A stretch of 64,000 nucleotides of DNA, from the NCBI GenBank assembly GCA_029210815.1, contig JARGGB010000001.1, positions 76,308 through 140,307 of the forward strand, given 5' to 3'. Source of the DNA: Candidatus Brevefilum sp. Its GTDB lineage: Bacteria; Chloroflexota; Anaerolineae; Anaerolineales; Anaerolineaceae. The notes beneath the pieces are model-generated. The model had not been told where the DNA came from. It was given only the letters and a program-made list of their open reading frames with translations, and did no database searches. The translations under genes and the position numbers were made by a program. Of this stretch, positions 35,614 through 44,871 are shown one piece after another (position 1 is the first letter of the stretch; each line of letters starts with the position of its first letter).

Positions 35614-36270
35614 ATGATGAATCACAATATGACTTTTTTTGGCGAAACTGTTTTATGCATTGGCGCACATCCTGATGATATTGAGCTGGGATGCGGGGCA
35701 TTGATCGCAGATATTGTGGACCAAACCAATGTTGTCTGTGTCACCCTATCTGACAACCAGGAAAATCTCCAATTAAATAATCTTGTGGACGAGCACCGAG
35801 AAAGCATGAAAATTCTTGGTGTCAAACCAGGAAACGCAATCCTGCATGATTTCACAACTCGCCGTTTTCAAGCTGCCCGCCAGGAAATTCTTGAGGTGAT
35901 GATCGGCCTGAAAAAACAATATCACCCTGAGGTTGTCCTTGTACATACCGCGAATGACATTCACCAGGATCATAAAACCATCACCGAAGAAGCCCTGCGA
36001 GCGTTTCGCGGAACAACGCTCTTAGGTTTCGATGTGCTGCGATCCAGTTACGGATTCTTCCCCGATTTTTTAGTAGAAGTCTCTGAGGAAGCAGTTAAAA
36101 CAAAAATCAAGGCATTAAAAGCCTATGGGACATATGCCGATAAGTATTATTTTGATGAAAATATCATCCATTCAACCGCAATTCGCCATGGTGCCCTGGC
36201 AGAGAGACCATTCGCTGAAGGCTTTGACATCCTGAGAATTGTCGGCCAATTTGGCGATAAGGAATATTAA
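35614..36270 (+). CDS. PIG-L/LmbE-family deacetylase
   Basis: A protein of about 218 residues with the zinc motif AHPDDIELGCGALIAD and the later VHTANDIHQDHKT motif, typical of N-acetylglucosamine-type deacetylases of the PIG-L family (as in bacillithiol, mycothiol or glycan pathways). GTG 35611, ATG 35614 and ATG 35617 are all possible starts; 35614 is an arbitrary middle choice. It overlaps nothing and begins within 4 bases of the methyltransferase stop. Confidence 0.8.
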   Translation: MMNHNMTFFGETVLCIGAHPDDIELGCGALIADIVDQTNVVCVTLSDNQENLQLNNLVDEHRESMKILGVKPGNAILHDFTTRRFQAARQEILEVMIGLKKQYHPEVVLVHTANDIHQDHKTITEEALRAFRGTTLLGFDVLRSSYGFFPDFLVEVSEEAVKTKIKALKAYGTYADKYYFDENIIHSTAIRHGALAERPFAEGFDILRIVGQFGDKEY

Positions 36271-36272
36271 AC

Positions 36273-36307
36273 AAAAAAACGGCTGTTGAGAAGCAGCCGT
36301 TTTTTTA
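36273..36307. terminator. Bidirectional terminator between convergent genes
   Basis: A-run, CGGCTG, loop, CAGCCG and T-run. It serves the PIG-L gene on the plus strand and the Rieske gene on the minus strand. Confidence 0.88.
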
Positions 36308-36326
36308 TTTTAATCCATCTATATTT

Positions 36327-36647
36327 TTACGATTCAATCCCAATTTCAATCATGCCATCAACAACACGAATAGGATAAACAGGTACGTCCTGGACAGCAG
36401 GTAAAGCTAAAACCTCGCCAGTGGGAATGTCAAACCGGGCACCATGCCTGGGGCAAATGATCTGATGGTCATCAACTTCACCTTCGCCAAGTGGTCCGTC
36501 ATCATGTGTGCATACATCTGCAATCGCGTAATAATCGCCAGCCAGGTTAAATAACACAATAGATTTATCGTCAATTTCTATAAAAAGGCGCTCACCTGGT
36601 GGTAATTCTTCTTCAGAACATACAGAAATAAAAGATAACGCTGTCAT
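36327..36647 (-). CDS. Rieske-type [2Fe-2S] ferredoxin
   Basis: A 106-residue soluble Rieske protein: CTHDDGPL and CPRHGARF give the Cys2His2 ligands. It resembles the small ferredoxin components of dioxygenases, but no oxygenase is nearby. It is the last gene of the suf operon, so a role in Fe-S assembly, for example as an electron donor or cluster carrier, is suggested by context only. Confidence 0.9.
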   Translation of the reverse strand: MTALSFISVCSEEELPPGERLFIEIDDKSIVLFNLAGDYYAIADVCTHDDGPLGEGEVDDHQIICPRHGARFDIPTGEVLALPAVQDVPVYPIRVVDGMIEIGIES

Positions 36648-36704
36648 TTAATATTCCTTTGTTCAATATTCTGTTTGCAATTTGTGTGATTTCGGAAATT
36701 TCAC

Positions 36705-36998
36705 TTAACTGGTTTGATAGCCTGTCGGTCGGGGTGAATCCTTTTTAGCTTGACGCAGTAATTTTGAGTCAAAAGGAAACCACAATATGTGGTCTGGAAC
36801 CATCCAACCGTCGGTCAAGTACACGTTTGTACGGAATTGCACCGCTACCATTTTTTCATCCACCTGAACAACAATCCCCCGAGCCCAATCACGAATTCGG
36901 TCACCGTTTTTTTCATGATCACAATAAACCTCTACTGGATCCCCAACTTGATAGGTCTGATCCTCGTCGGGTGGTCTCATAAATGGTGATCTTGCCAT
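36705..36998 (-). CDS. Small conserved-looking protein in suf operon
   Basis: A 97-residue cytosolic protein I do not recognise. The middle (YQVGDPVEVYCDHEKNGDRI, then ARGIVVQVDEKMVAVQF) looks like a small beta-barrel of SH3/Tudor type, with proline-rich basic ends. It has one Cys and no metal motif. AGGAGG just upstream on the minus strand supports the ATG. It lies between sufD and the Rieske gene. Confidence 0.65.
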   Translation of the reverse strand: MARSPFMRPPDEDQTYQVGDPVEVYCDHEKNGDRIRDWARGIVVQVDEKMVAVQFRTNVYLTDGWMVPDHILWFPFDSKLLRQAKKDSPRPTGYQTS

Positions 36999-37117
36999 TA
37001 AATAATCCTCCTAAATTTTTTTATCATTTGATCATGCCAAAACAAAATCAACTTACCTATTGTAGCAGAAATGATAACAATTTTCTATTAGATTAGGATA
37101 TGAATTATTGTTTTGAA

Positions 37118-38473
37118 TTACGCGCCTGACATTTTGTCAATGATGGCATCCTTAAATCGATTTTGAACGCCCTCAAAAGGAATACGATCCATAATGCGTT
37201 CAAAAAAGCCCATGACAATTAATTGTCGCGCTTCACCCTCAGGGATTCCGCGACTGTAGAGATAAAAGAGTTCATCTTCGTCAATATTCCCAACGGTTGC
37301 ACCATGGGTGCAGCGGACATCATCCGCTAAAATCTCCAAACCCGGGATTGAGTCTGCTCGCGCACCTTTGCTCAGGATCAGGTTTCGATTTGCCTGGTAA
37401 CCATCCGTCCCATCTGCGCCAGGAGCGACATAAATCATCCCCTGCCATACAGAACGGCTTTCATCCATCAAAGCACCTTTATATAAGAGATCGCTGATGG
37501 TATTGCCAGCGAGGTGATTCTGCTGCGTGTCATGATCCAGGTGCTGGGTACCATTCGCAAAATAAAAACCGGAAATTCGCCCTTCTGCACCCGGCTCGAC
37601 CAGGTCAATATCTGAGAAATTCTTGGTCAATTGCGTCCCTATCGCGCCAAAAATCCAATCCAGCTTACCGTCACCCATCACTTTGGCACGCTCACGGGTA
37701 AATGACCAAACATTCTGTCCCCAGGATTGTAATTCCACAAAGCTCAAGTGCGCATTCTTGCCGACATAAATTTCCACAATGCCATCATGGAAGACCTGTG
37801 AACCCAGGTTACCCTTTGGAGAGGAAGATTCATGAACAAAAGTGACCTGCGCACCGTCCTCAAGCCACACAATAATGTGGTTAATAAAGGCAGTATTTTC
37901 TCCAGCACCCCAATAAAGGCTGTGAAGCGGCTGGTCTATCACTACATTTTTGGGAACATATAAAAAGACGCCGTCCCTTGCCAGGGCTGCAGCTAAGGCT
38001 GTAAATTTGTCTTCGTCAGGAGAAACGATTTTCCCTAAGAATTTCGATAAGAGTTCAGAATGATTGATTTCAGCTGTATGAAAATCTGTGAATACCACAC
38101 CTTTTTGAGACAGTTCCTGATCCAAATGGATTTGCGTTTCAATTGCGCCAGAAACAATTTGACCGGAGCGCCCGTCACCCAGGATATTTGGATTTAACAG
38201 CTTTTTTGGTGGATCCTGGTAATTAATTTCTTCATCGGGTAATGAAAAAACACCTGAATTTAAATGACGAATATCTGTTCGCCGCCACGCTTCATCCTTC
38301 AAATTTGGAAAAGAAAGCTTTTGATAATTTTCCCAGGCATTCTCACGATATTCCATCAACCCTGCCTCTTTAACAAGGGGCATTTGTTGTTTATCAAATT
38401 TAAATTCTGTAAGGCTTTCTCGTGTCCGTCCCGATGTTTTCTTAATGATTACTTTAGGTGGCTTAGACGTCAT
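37118..38473 (-). CDS. sufD: Fe-S assembly scaffold subunit SufD
   Basis: A 451-residue SufD: an N-terminal helical region, a beta-helix core with HLDQELSQKG, FVHESSS and the HLDHDTQQNHLAGNT segment, and the C-terminal DDVRCTHGATVGNIDEDELFYL followed by the RGIPEGEARQL helix, which contacts SufC. It forms the SufBC2D scaffold with the two upstream genes. Confidence 0.93.
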   Translation of the reverse strand: MTSKPPKVIIKKTSGRTRESLTEFKFDKQQMPLVKEAGLMEYRENAWENYQKLSFPNLKDEAWRRTDIRHLNSGVFSLPDEEINYQDPPKKLLNPNILGDGRSGQIVSGAIETQIHLDQELSQKGVVFTDFHTAEINHSELLSKFLGKIVSPDEDKFTALAAALARDGVFLYVPKNVVIDQPLHSLYWGAGENTAFINHIIVWLEDGAQVTFVHESSSPKGNLGSQVFHDGIVEIYVGKNAHLSFVELQSWGQNVWSFTRERAKVMGDGKLDWIFGAIGTQLTKNFSDIDLVEPGAEGRISGFYFANGTQHLDHDTQQNHLAGNTISDLLYKGALMDESRSVWQGMIYVAPGADGTDGYQANRNLILSKGARADSIPGLEILADDVRCTHGATVGNIDEDELFYLYSRGIPEGEARQLIVMGFFERIMDRIPFEGVQNRFKDAIIDKMSGA

Positions 38474-38493
38474 ATTTTGTGCTTCTTTCCCGA

Positions 38494-39906
38494 TTATCCT
38501 ACGGAGCCAATCATTTGCAATTGAATTAAGCGGTTCATTTCTACAGCATATTCCATCGGTAATTCTTTCACCAGAGGTTCAATAAACCCGGACACCACCA
38601 TCGTTGTTGCCTCTTCTTTGCTGAGCCCGCGGCTCATCAAATAAAACAACTGCTCATCACCCACCTTTGAAACAGTTGCTTCATGACCCAGGCTTACATC
38701 CTGAGCATCAACCTCAATGTAGGGATAAGTATCAGACCGTGATTCGGGGTCAAGTAGCAGGGCGTCGCAAACCACGTTCGATTTTGAGCCCTCTGCATTT
38801 ACATGAATTTTCAGCAATCCACGGTAAGAAGATCGCCCGTTCCCACGGCTGATCGATTTAGATGTAATTTTGCTGCTTGTGTTGGGCGCAAAGTGAATCG
38901 CTTTACCGCCTGCATCCTGGTGTTGATTTGGACCGGCAAAAGCAACAGAGAGAATTTCGCCGTGTGCCCCCGGTTCCATCAAATAACATGAAGGATATTT
39001 CATCGTAACCTTCGAACCCAGATTTGCATCAACCCATTCCATCGTAGCGTTTTCATACACCTTTGCCCGCTGTGTCACCAGGTTATAAACATTATTAGAC
39101 CAGTTTTGGATAGTTGAGTAGCGGACGCGTGCGTTCTTCTTTACAATGATCTCAATAACACCGCTGTGGAATGAATTTGTCGAATACGTCGGGGCAGTAC
39201 AACCCTCAACATAATGGACCTGTGCACCTTCATCCGCGATGATCAATGAACGTTCGAACTGCCCAATGTTAGCGGCATTCAACCTGAAATAAGCCTGCAG
39301 GGGAAGGTCAACCTTCACTCCCGGGGGAATATAAACAAATGAGCCGCCGGACCAAACTGCGCTGTTCAGGGCGGCAAATTTATTGTCCTGAATTGGGATG
39401 ACCGTTGAAAAATATTCTCTAAATAAATCTGGGTGCTGTCTCAATCCCTCTTCAATTGAGAGAAAGATCACACCAATTTCTTCCAATTCTTTTTGGACGC
39501 TGTGGTAGATCATCTCAGATTCGTATTGCGCACCGACACCAGCAAGATACTTCTGCTCTGCTTCTGGAATACCAAGCTTGTCAAAAGTGTTTTTTATGGT
39601 GTCAGGCACATCATCCCAGGATCTACCTTCACCCTCAGTTGGCTTAAGATAATAGTAGATATCATCTAAATCCAGATCACTCAGGTCAGCACCCCAGGTT
39701 GGGATGGGTCTGCTTTGATAAAGTTTCAATGCTTTCAAACGAAATTCCAGCATCCATTCAGGTTCGCTCTTCAGGGCTGAGATTTGCCTGACAACCTCTT
39801 CATCCAGACCTTTTCTGCTCTTAAACACAAATGATTCTGGATCACTAAATCCAAACTGATATTCCCCTAAATCACCTAAAAACCCAGTCTCCGGGTTCTT
39901 ACCCAT
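38494..39906 (-). CDS. sufB: Fe-S assembly scaffold subunit SufB
   Basis: A 470-residue SufB with [32 protein letters not shown] (the cluster-site Cys), [20 protein letters not shown] and the late [19 protein letters not shown] plus [10 protein letters not shown] for SufC binding. Length and motif order are normal for the family. It lies 22 bases downstream of sufC and 20 bases upstream of sufD. Confidence 0.95.
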   Translation of the reverse strand: MGKNPETGFLGDLGEYQFGFSDPESFVFKSRKGLDEEVVRQISALKSEPEWMLEFRLKALKLYQSRPIPTWGADLSDLDLDDIYYYLKPTEGEGRSWDDVPDTIKNTFDKLGIPEAEQKYLAGVGAQYESEMIYHSVQKELEEIGVIFLSIEEGLRQHPDLFREYFSTVIPIQDNKFAALNSAVWSGGSFVYIPPGVKVDLPLQAYFRLNAANIGQFERSLIIADEGAQVHYVEGCTAPTYSTNSFHSGVIEIIVKKNARVRYSTIQNWSNNVYNLVTQRAKVYENATMEWVDANLGSKVTMKYPSCYLMEPGAHGEILSVAFAGPNQHQDAGGKAIHFAPNTSSKITSKSISRGNGRSSYRGLLKIHVNAEGSKSNVVCDALLLDPESRSDTYPYIEVDAQDVSLGHEATVSKVGDEQLFYLMSRGLSKEEATTMVVSGFIEPLVKELPMEYAVEMNRLIQLQMIGSVG

Positions 39907-39928
39907 AGAAGACCTCCAATATCTTCAT

Positions 39929-40705
39929 TTATGATGCTTCTGCCAGTCCATACTTTTCTCGAACCCAATCGTAACCTTCATCCTCTAAAAGGAGAGAGAG
40001 TTCCTGGTTACCAGATTCGACAATTCGCCCGTCAAACATGATATGAACAAAATCAGGTTTGATATAATTCAAAATTCGCTGATAATGGGTGATGACCATT
40101 ACACCCATATTTGGACCCTTGACGGCATTGACACCTTCAGAAACGATCCTGATGGCGTCAATATCGAGGCCTGAATCTGTTTCATCAAGAATGGCAAAAG
40201 CAGGCTCCAAAACAGCTAATTGCAAAACCTCTGTACGTTTTTTCTCGCCGCCAGAAAAACCCTCATTCAAATAACGCCCGCCAAAGGCATGATCCATCTC
40301 AAGTAAATCCATCTTGGATTTGAGCAGTTTTCTAAATTCTAAAACTGATATATCTCCTTGCGGTGACTCCATATGACGGCGTCGTGCGTTAAGTGCCGTT
40401 CGAAGAAAATTTGCCACCGTCACGCCGGGAATGGATACCGGATATTGAAATGCAAGAAAAACGCCTGCCCGTGAGCGTTCGTCAGGAGCCATGTCAAGAA
40501 TACTCACACCATCGACAAGGATATCGCCATCGGTGATCTCATATTTTGGGTGACCCATCACCGCGTAGGCTAGCGTTGACTTACCTGTCCCATTCGGCCC
40601 CATGATGGCGTGCACCTCACCCTGGTTGACCGTAAGATTTAGCCCTTTTATGATGGGCGTACCGTCAATGGAAACATGCAAATTTTTAATTTCTAAGGCT
40701 GACAT
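39929..40705 (-). CDS. sufC: Fe-S assembly ATPase SufC
   Basis: A 258-residue ABC-type ATPase with Walker [11 protein letters not shown], the SufC signature [13 protein letters not shown], Walker [12 protein letters not shown] and the ITHYQRI His. It powers conformational change in SufBC2D. First gene of the minus-strand suf operon, driven by the promoter at 40779-40807. Confidence 0.96.
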   Translation of the reverse strand: MSALEIKNLHVSIDGTPIIKGLNLTVNQGEVHAIMGPNGTGKSTLAYAVMGHPKYEITDGDILVDGVSILDMAPDERSRAGVFLAFQYPVSIPGVTVANFLRTALNARRRHMESPQGDISVLEFRKLLKSKMDLLEMDHAFGGRYLNEGFSGGEKKRTEVLQLAVLEPAFAILDETDSGLDIDAIRIVSEGVNAVKGPNMGVMVITHYQRILNYIKPDFVHIMFDGRIVESGNQELSLLLEDEGYDWVREKYGLAEAS

Positions 40706-40778
40706 TTAATCTCCTCAAAAGCAAGATTTTTAATTTACCAATTTTATCTGAATTATCATAATAAAATTAAGCATCCGA

Positions 40779-40807
40779 ATTATAGCATGCGTAATTTTAA
40801 GTGTCAA
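40779..40807 (-). promoter_or_regulatory. suf operon promoter with sufR-like block
   Basis: On the minus strand TTGACA (40802-40807), a 17-base spacer and TATAAT (40779-40784): a perfect sigma-70 promoter. TTAAATATTGACA (40802-40814) at its -35 is identical to the block over the -35 of the SufR-like gene promoter, implying a shared regulator. Confidence 0.8.
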
Positions 40808-40947
40808 TATTTAACATAAAAATATAATAAATTATTGATATTCCACAGAGATATAAAACCAATTATTTCAACCCCCGCTAATTTATCTGTTCGTCAATTG
40901 ATCCACCAAATAGAAACAAATGTCAAATTGAATACGAAATTTAACTT

Positions 40948-40990
40948 AAATTAGCACACCTTGAAATAACAACCCAAAGTGTGCTAATTT
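40948..40990. terminator. Hairpin between 41061 gene and suf operon
   Basis: AAATTAGCACAC (40948-40959) pairs perfectly with GTGTGCTAATTT (40979-40990). On the plus strand T-rich sequence follows. It may insulate suf from the upstream small gene. Confidence 0.6.
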
Positions 40991-41060
40991 TTGGTCTAGA
41001 TCACACTAGTTTCGAGTTTTACTTTATCCTCAAAACACCTGCGGATAAGTCTGGGATAAT

Positions 41061-41231
41061 TTACAGGCCTTTTAGATAAGTGGCAAGAATTAATAGTACC
41101 CAGCCAATAGCAAGGACCCAAAAATTATTCTCTGTGATTAAGGGCAGCGAAGTAAATCTTGATAATATTGCCAAGAGACCGAGTACCAGTGCAATAATCC
41201 ATGTAATGTTTTTTGGAGCATTTAGTTTCAT
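41061..41231 (-). CDS. Small two-helix membrane protein
   Basis: A protein of 56 residues with two transmembrane helices (about 8-24 and 35-53) separated by a short LPLITEN loop. The start is set by GGAGGA right before the tandem ATGATG; the longer frame upstream has no ribosome site. Function unknown. Confidence 0.55.
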   Translation of the reverse strand: MKLNAPKNITWIIALVLGLLAILSRFTSLPLITENNFWVLAIGWVLLILATYLKGL

Positions 41232-41526
41232 CATTCCTCCTAAAGAATAATTTAACTTGGATATATATTTTATAATAAATCTATAAACATTGCAAAAAAT
41301 CCACATTTCACGTTCAAACAATCCCTATAACGACCAAATTTTTTATGGGAAAAAACCTCTTTGTTCGATGCCACTTAATGTAAGAAGATTTTGCAAGCCT
41401 GATCATTTCCTGCTGTAAAAGACAATATAACAATTGTCGAAAACCAAATTCTAATATAATATTAATAAATTGTGAAATTCAATATGGTAAAATAAATTTA
41501 GTTCAATATAAAACCAAGGAGTTAAA

Positions 41527-42045
41527 ATGGCTGATAAAGAGAAAAAAGGTATTTTCGGTAAGGTAACCGATGCATTTTCCAGCAAAGATGAAAAAGAGGA
41601 AATTGCAAAATTACAAGAAGAATTAGATCAAGCTAAAAAAGACGCTGAAGCATCCAAGAAAGCGATCAAATCACTTTTAGAGCAGAACAGGGACAAATCA
41701 GTTGTCTCTGCTGAAGCTGAAACAGCAGAAAAACGCATCAAAGAACTTGAAGCAAAACTCAGAGAAGCAGAACGCGAAAAAATGATTGATGCCCGAAGGA
41801 AAATTAAAGAAGAACGGATGGCTGGCTTGGAAAAAGCCAAGGAATCCAAGATTATGACAACCCACAAAGTTGCCGCCGATGAAACCTTAAGCCACCTCGC
41901 ACTTAAATATTACAAACACGCGACCCCTCCCTACTGGCAGTTGATTCTTGAACAAAACAAGGAAGCACTTCAGGGTAACGAGAGAAATGTCCGCGAAGGC
42001 ATGGAATTGGAAATCCCGGAATTACCTGAGGATTTAAAAGACTAA
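41527..42045 (+). CDS. Coiled-coil LysM-domain protein
   Basis: A 172-residue protein without a signal peptide. Residues 20-105 are a highly charged coiled coil. The C-terminal part is a LysM domain (THKVAADETLSHLALKYYKHATPPYWQLILEQN...), a module that binds peptidoglycan or related glycans. With no export signal, it may act in the cytosol like other BON/LysM stress proteins. AAGGAG precedes the ATG. The next gene starts one base after its stop. Confidence 0.75.
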   Translation: MADKEKKGIFGKVTDAFSSKDEKEEIAKLQEELDQAKKDAEASKKAIKSLLEQNRDKSVVSAEAETAEKRIKELEAKLREAEREKMIDARRKIKEERMAGLEKAKESKIMTTHKVAADETLSHLALKYYKHATPPYWQLILEQNKEALQGNERNVREGMELEIPELPEDLKD

Positions 42046-42046
42046 G

Positions 42047-42760
42047 ATGGCAAGCTCGATAGACCTCGCGACATTGTTTGGAAGCGTAACCAAACAGCTC
42101 GCCCAAAATAAAGAATCACTAAACGAGGCTGATTCATACAATCACAACCATGGCGATAACATGGTCCAAATTTTCAATTTGGTCCAGAATGCTGTTGCAA
42201 AACGGTCTGGAAAACCCATGGAAGACCAGCTCGCTTATGCAAGTCAGGTCGTGAAAGAAAAAACCAACAGCGGATCAGCCAACCTGTACGCCCAGGGTTT
42301 GGAGAAAGCTGCCAAAAACCTTTCAGGGCAGGAGCTGAATGAAAAATCAATGGGTGTTTTGCTGCAAAGTCTTCTGGGTGTAGATCAGCCAGAACCAAAA
42401 CCACCAGCCAAAAGTGATAATATTTTAGGCTCATTATTGTCTGGGCTTGCTGGACAATCCAGCGAGCCTGCGCCATCAAACCAATCCTCACAAACTGACA
42501 ATGTACTTGGCGCATTATTATCTGGCTTAACAGGGCAAACCAGCGAACAATCTGATTCAGATCAGTCTCTGGGACTGGACGACTTAATGCAGGCAGGGAT
42601 GGCTTATTTCCAATCCAAACAATCGGGTAACAGCAATATGGAAGCAATCATAAGTGCATTGATGGCAGCAAGCCCCATGGGTAAATCAAGTCATCGTGCT
42701 CAGTCTGCATCTATAGTTGCTTCAACAATAATGAAGTTTATGGGGAGCAAAAACAAATAG
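42047..42760 (+). CDS. Unrecognised Gln/Ser-rich protein with internal repeat
   Basis: A 237-residue protein I cannot assign. The N-terminal 90 residues are helical and include LNEADSYNHNHGDNMVQIF, faintly like the DAK2/DhaL ligand loop. The middle has two copies of a D-N-(I/V)-L-G-(S/A)-L-L-S-G-L-(A/T)-G-Q unit separated by Ser/Gln linkers, and the C terminus is alanine/methionine-rich. It is coupled to the LysM gene and ends at a strong terminator. Confidence 0.6.
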   Translation: MASSIDLATLFGSVTKQLAQNKESLNEADSYNHNHGDNMVQIFNLVQNAVAKRSGKPMEDQLAYASQVVKEKTNSGSANLYAQGLEKAAKNLSGQELNEKSMGVLLQSLLGVDQPEPKPPAKSDNILGSLLSGLAGQSSEPAPSNQSSQTDNVLGALLSGLTGQTSEQSDSDQSLGLDDLMQAGMAYFQSKQSGNSNMEAIISALMAASPMGKSSHRAQSASIVASTIMKFMGSKNK

Positions 42761-42778
42761 ACCCATCTTATCAAACAC

Positions 42779-42813
42779 AAAAGATGCTCATTTCATAAAG
42801 GGCATCTTTTTTT
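42779..42813 (+). terminator. Rho-independent terminator
   Basis: AAAGATGC pairs with GCATCTTT and a run of seven T follows. It ends the LysM gene pair. Confidence 0.85.
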
Positions 42814-42837
42814 GGTTAATTAACCTGATTGTTCATT

Positions 42838-42863
42838 ATATTTAAGATAAATATCTTAAATAT
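42838..42863 (+). promoter_or_regulatory. Palindromic operator at the sufR promoter
   Basis: ATATTTAAGAT, AAAT, ATCTTAAATAT: an 11-bp perfect inverted repeat whose last base is the first T of the TTGACA -35 box. Its right half (TTAAATATTGACA) recurs at the suf operon promoter. Probably the binding site of the regulator encoded at 42944. Confidence 0.7.
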
Positions 42864-42892
42864 TGACAAGCCTGTCCTTCACGTGCTAAAAT
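42863..42892 (+). promoter_or_regulatory. sufR promoter
   Basis: TTGACA (42863-42868), an 18-base spacer and TAAAAT (42887-42892), 51 bases before the start codon. Confidence 0.65.
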
Positions 42893-42943
42893 CACCTTCA
42901 AATGAATTCGGAGTATTTCTATCGTTATTTTTAGGTTTAAATT

Positions 42944-43552
42944 ATGAAAAGCACACGCGAAAAAATATTACAAACATTGCTTACTTATCCCGGTTCTACC
43001 ATAAACGAACTCGCTGATGCGGTTGGTATCAATGGGATATCCATCAGGCACCATCTCACCTCGCTTGAAGCGGGTGATCTGGTCGTTTCTTCTGAGGAGC
43101 GTCACGGCGTTGGTCGTCCAAGATTGATTTATTCATTAACGGATAAGGGCGTTGAGAAATTTCCTACCAGTTACCTGCGCCTGACGAAACGCTTAATTGG
43201 GACATTAAAAGATAAAATGTCGGATGAGGAAGTGGAATCTCTTTTTACTGAAATTGGGATTGAGATGGCGCAAGCGCATAAAGAAGACCTCGATGGAAAA
43301 TCTTTGGATGCAAGAATCAAAACGCTTAAACAAGTCCTGACTCGTGAAGGTTTCATTATTGAGTATGAGAAGGGCAATGATTCCTACGTGATTTCATCCT
43401 TGTCCTGTCCCTATTACCAGGTCGGTAAAGATTATCCTGAGATTTGCAATTTAGATATGCATCTGATTTCAGAATTTCTTTCAGCACCCGTCAAAAAAGT
43501 GACATGTATCCTTGATGGAGATGAGCGCTGCACCTATCAGATTTCAGTGTAA
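42944..43552 (+). CDS. sufR: SufR-like Fe-S-sensing regulator
   Basis: A 202-residue regulator. The N-terminal winged helix (about 1-75) reads ILQTLLTYPGSTINELADAVG, then an IRHHLTSLEAGDLV recognition helix and a GRPRLIYSLTDKG wing. Four cysteines (C155, C168, C188, C196) cluster at the C terminus and could ligate a [4Fe-4S] or [2Fe-2S] cluster as in SufR. Gene context (SufT-like gene downstream, suf operon 2 kb away) and the shared promoter block support repression of suf and itself when clusters are sufficient. Confidence 0.8.
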   Translation: MKSTREKILQTLLTYPGSTINELADAVGINGISIRHHLTSLEAGDLVVSSEERHGVGRPRLIYSLTDKGVEKFPTSYLRLTKRLIGTLKDKMSDEEVESLFTEIGIEMAQAHKEDLDGKSLDARIKTLKQVLTREGFIIEYEKGNDSYVISSLSCPYYQVGKDYPEICNLDMHLISEFLSAPVKKVTCILDGDERCTYQISV

Positions 43553-43567
43553 AAAATGGAGAATAAC

Positions 43568-43915
43568 ATGAACGACAACAGTATTGATAATATGCCAATC
43601 TGGGACATCGAAAACTCACATCCCGATTATGTTCCTGCCCTGGAAGACGGCTTGAGCGAGATAATTGATCCGGAGTTAGGCTTGAACATTTTGGAGCTCG
43701 GATTGGTTAGAAATATTGATGTTAAGTCTGACCACGCAGTAATTACCATGATTCTGACCACGCCATTCTGCCCCTATGGTCCTTCGATAATGGAAAGCAC
43801 CAGGAAAAAGGCGGAAACGATCCTTGAAATGCCAACAAAAATTAACTATGGACGTGAAACCTGGGACCCTACAATGATGGAAGAAGGACTCGCAGACGAT
43901 TGGGGGTTGTATTAA
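43568..43915 (+). CDS. SufT/DUF59-like metal-sulfur assembly factor
   Basis: A 115-residue MIP18/DUF59 protein: IIDPELGLNILELGLVRNID, then TTPFCPYGPSIMEST, whose Cys is the conserved functional residue, then WDPTMMEEGL. Such proteins help Fe-S cluster maturation. ATG 43568 is preferred over 43556 because GGAG at 43558-43561 would be its ribosome site. It follows the SufR-like gene after 15 bases. Confidence 0.85.
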   Translation: MNDNSIDNMPIWDIENSHPDYVPALEDGLSEIIDPELGLNILELGLVRNIDVKSDHAVITMILTTPFCPYGPSIMESTRKKAETILEMPTKINYGRETWDPTMMEEGLADDWGLY

Positions 43916-43956
43916 GAATGGTAAGCCATTGCGTAATAATCGCAATGAAATTAGTC

Positions 43957-44289
43957 TTAATAAGGACGATCAAATAAATTTAATAATTTCATCCCCAATG
44001 CCATATCTCCGCTTACCTTAACTTTTCTTAGTAGAAACGCACGCATAGGGTCAATTTCGCCTGTGAACAACTTAACACCCTCTTCACCATCTGCTTTGAT
44101 GGTGATGTCAGGATGATCAGCCTGACCCTCTTCAACCTCACATGTTTGGTCTTTGATGACGATAAACCAATCGGATGCCTGTTTCCCTGAAAAGAAACAC
44201 TGCACGACAGCTTCAATCCCTTTTGCCCTTTCATGATTAAAATATTCCGGAATACTTTCCATAATTTGACTGACATTCAATTCTGCCAT
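43957..44289 (-). CDS. SCP2 sterol-carrier-like protein
   Basis: A 110-residue SCP2-domain protein with the typical end DITIKADGEEGVKLFTGEIDPMRAFLLRKVKVSGDMALGMKL. SCP2 folds bind lipids in a hydrophobic tunnel. The start codon abuts the stop of the upstream methyltransferase gene, so the two are likely one operon with feoAB. Confidence 0.85.
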   Translation of the reverse strand: MAELNVSQIMESIPEYFNHERAKGIEAVVQCFFSGKQASDWFIVIKDQTCEVEEGQADHPDITIKADGEEGVKLFTGEIDPMRAFLLRKVKVSGDMALGMKLLNLFDRPY

Positions 44290-44868
44290 TTAATTTCTCT
44301 CCTTTTTTATCCTGATCCAGGCGATACCCTTACTGCGATTTATATCGACGGATGCCCTACCATCAAAATTCCCCATTTCTGCGATGCGAGACGGGGATAC
44401 AAAATGGCTTCGCATCAATAATAATTTTTCCCCCACAGCAATCAACTTGACGTAAAAATTTTCAATATCCGGCTCTTCAATGATGATGAAGCCATCTCTT
44501 TTGAGAACGCGCCACATTTCATTCAGTGTATCATGCTGGTTTTTCACATGATGAAAAGCATCTACCATGATTACTCGATGGACCGATTCATCGGGAAAAG
44601 GCAAGCATTCAGAGTTGGAGTTGACAATGGTCAAACCTTTATCTTGCGCCTCTTTGAGCATATTAACAGAGGAATCTGCAATTATCAATTTTTTGACTTT
44701 CTCTTTGAAGAGCAAACCAACTCTGCCAGTGCCGCCGCCAACATCAAGCAAAATCTGATCTTCAGCAGATTCTGCTAAGTCAACAATTTCATAATCGACT
44801 CGCCTGCCAAAAATGAAATCGTAGAGAGGACCGATCAAATCAAAATGGTCAAACTTTGCCATCTTCAC
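44290..44868 (-). CDS. Class I SAM-dependent methyltransferase
   Basis: A 192-residue methyltransferase with motif I LDVGGGTGRVG, an IIADSSVNML acidic strand and VIMVDAFHHVKNQ as motif IV, resembling UbiE/MenG-like enzymes. There is no other quinone gene here. It starts 3 bases after feoB ends, so it is part of the feo operon; a link to iron is not established. Confidence 0.8.
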   Translation of the reverse strand: MKMAKFDHFDLIGPLYDFIFGRRVDYEIVDLAESAEDQILLDVGGGTGRVGLLFKEKVKKLIIADSSVNMLKEAQDKGLTIVNSNSECLPFPDESVHRVIMVDAFHHVKNQHDTLNEMWRVLKRDGFIIIEEPDIENFYVKLIAVGEKLLLMRSHFVSPSRIAEMGNFDGRASVDINRSKGIAWIRIKKERN

Positions 44869-44871
44869 CTG

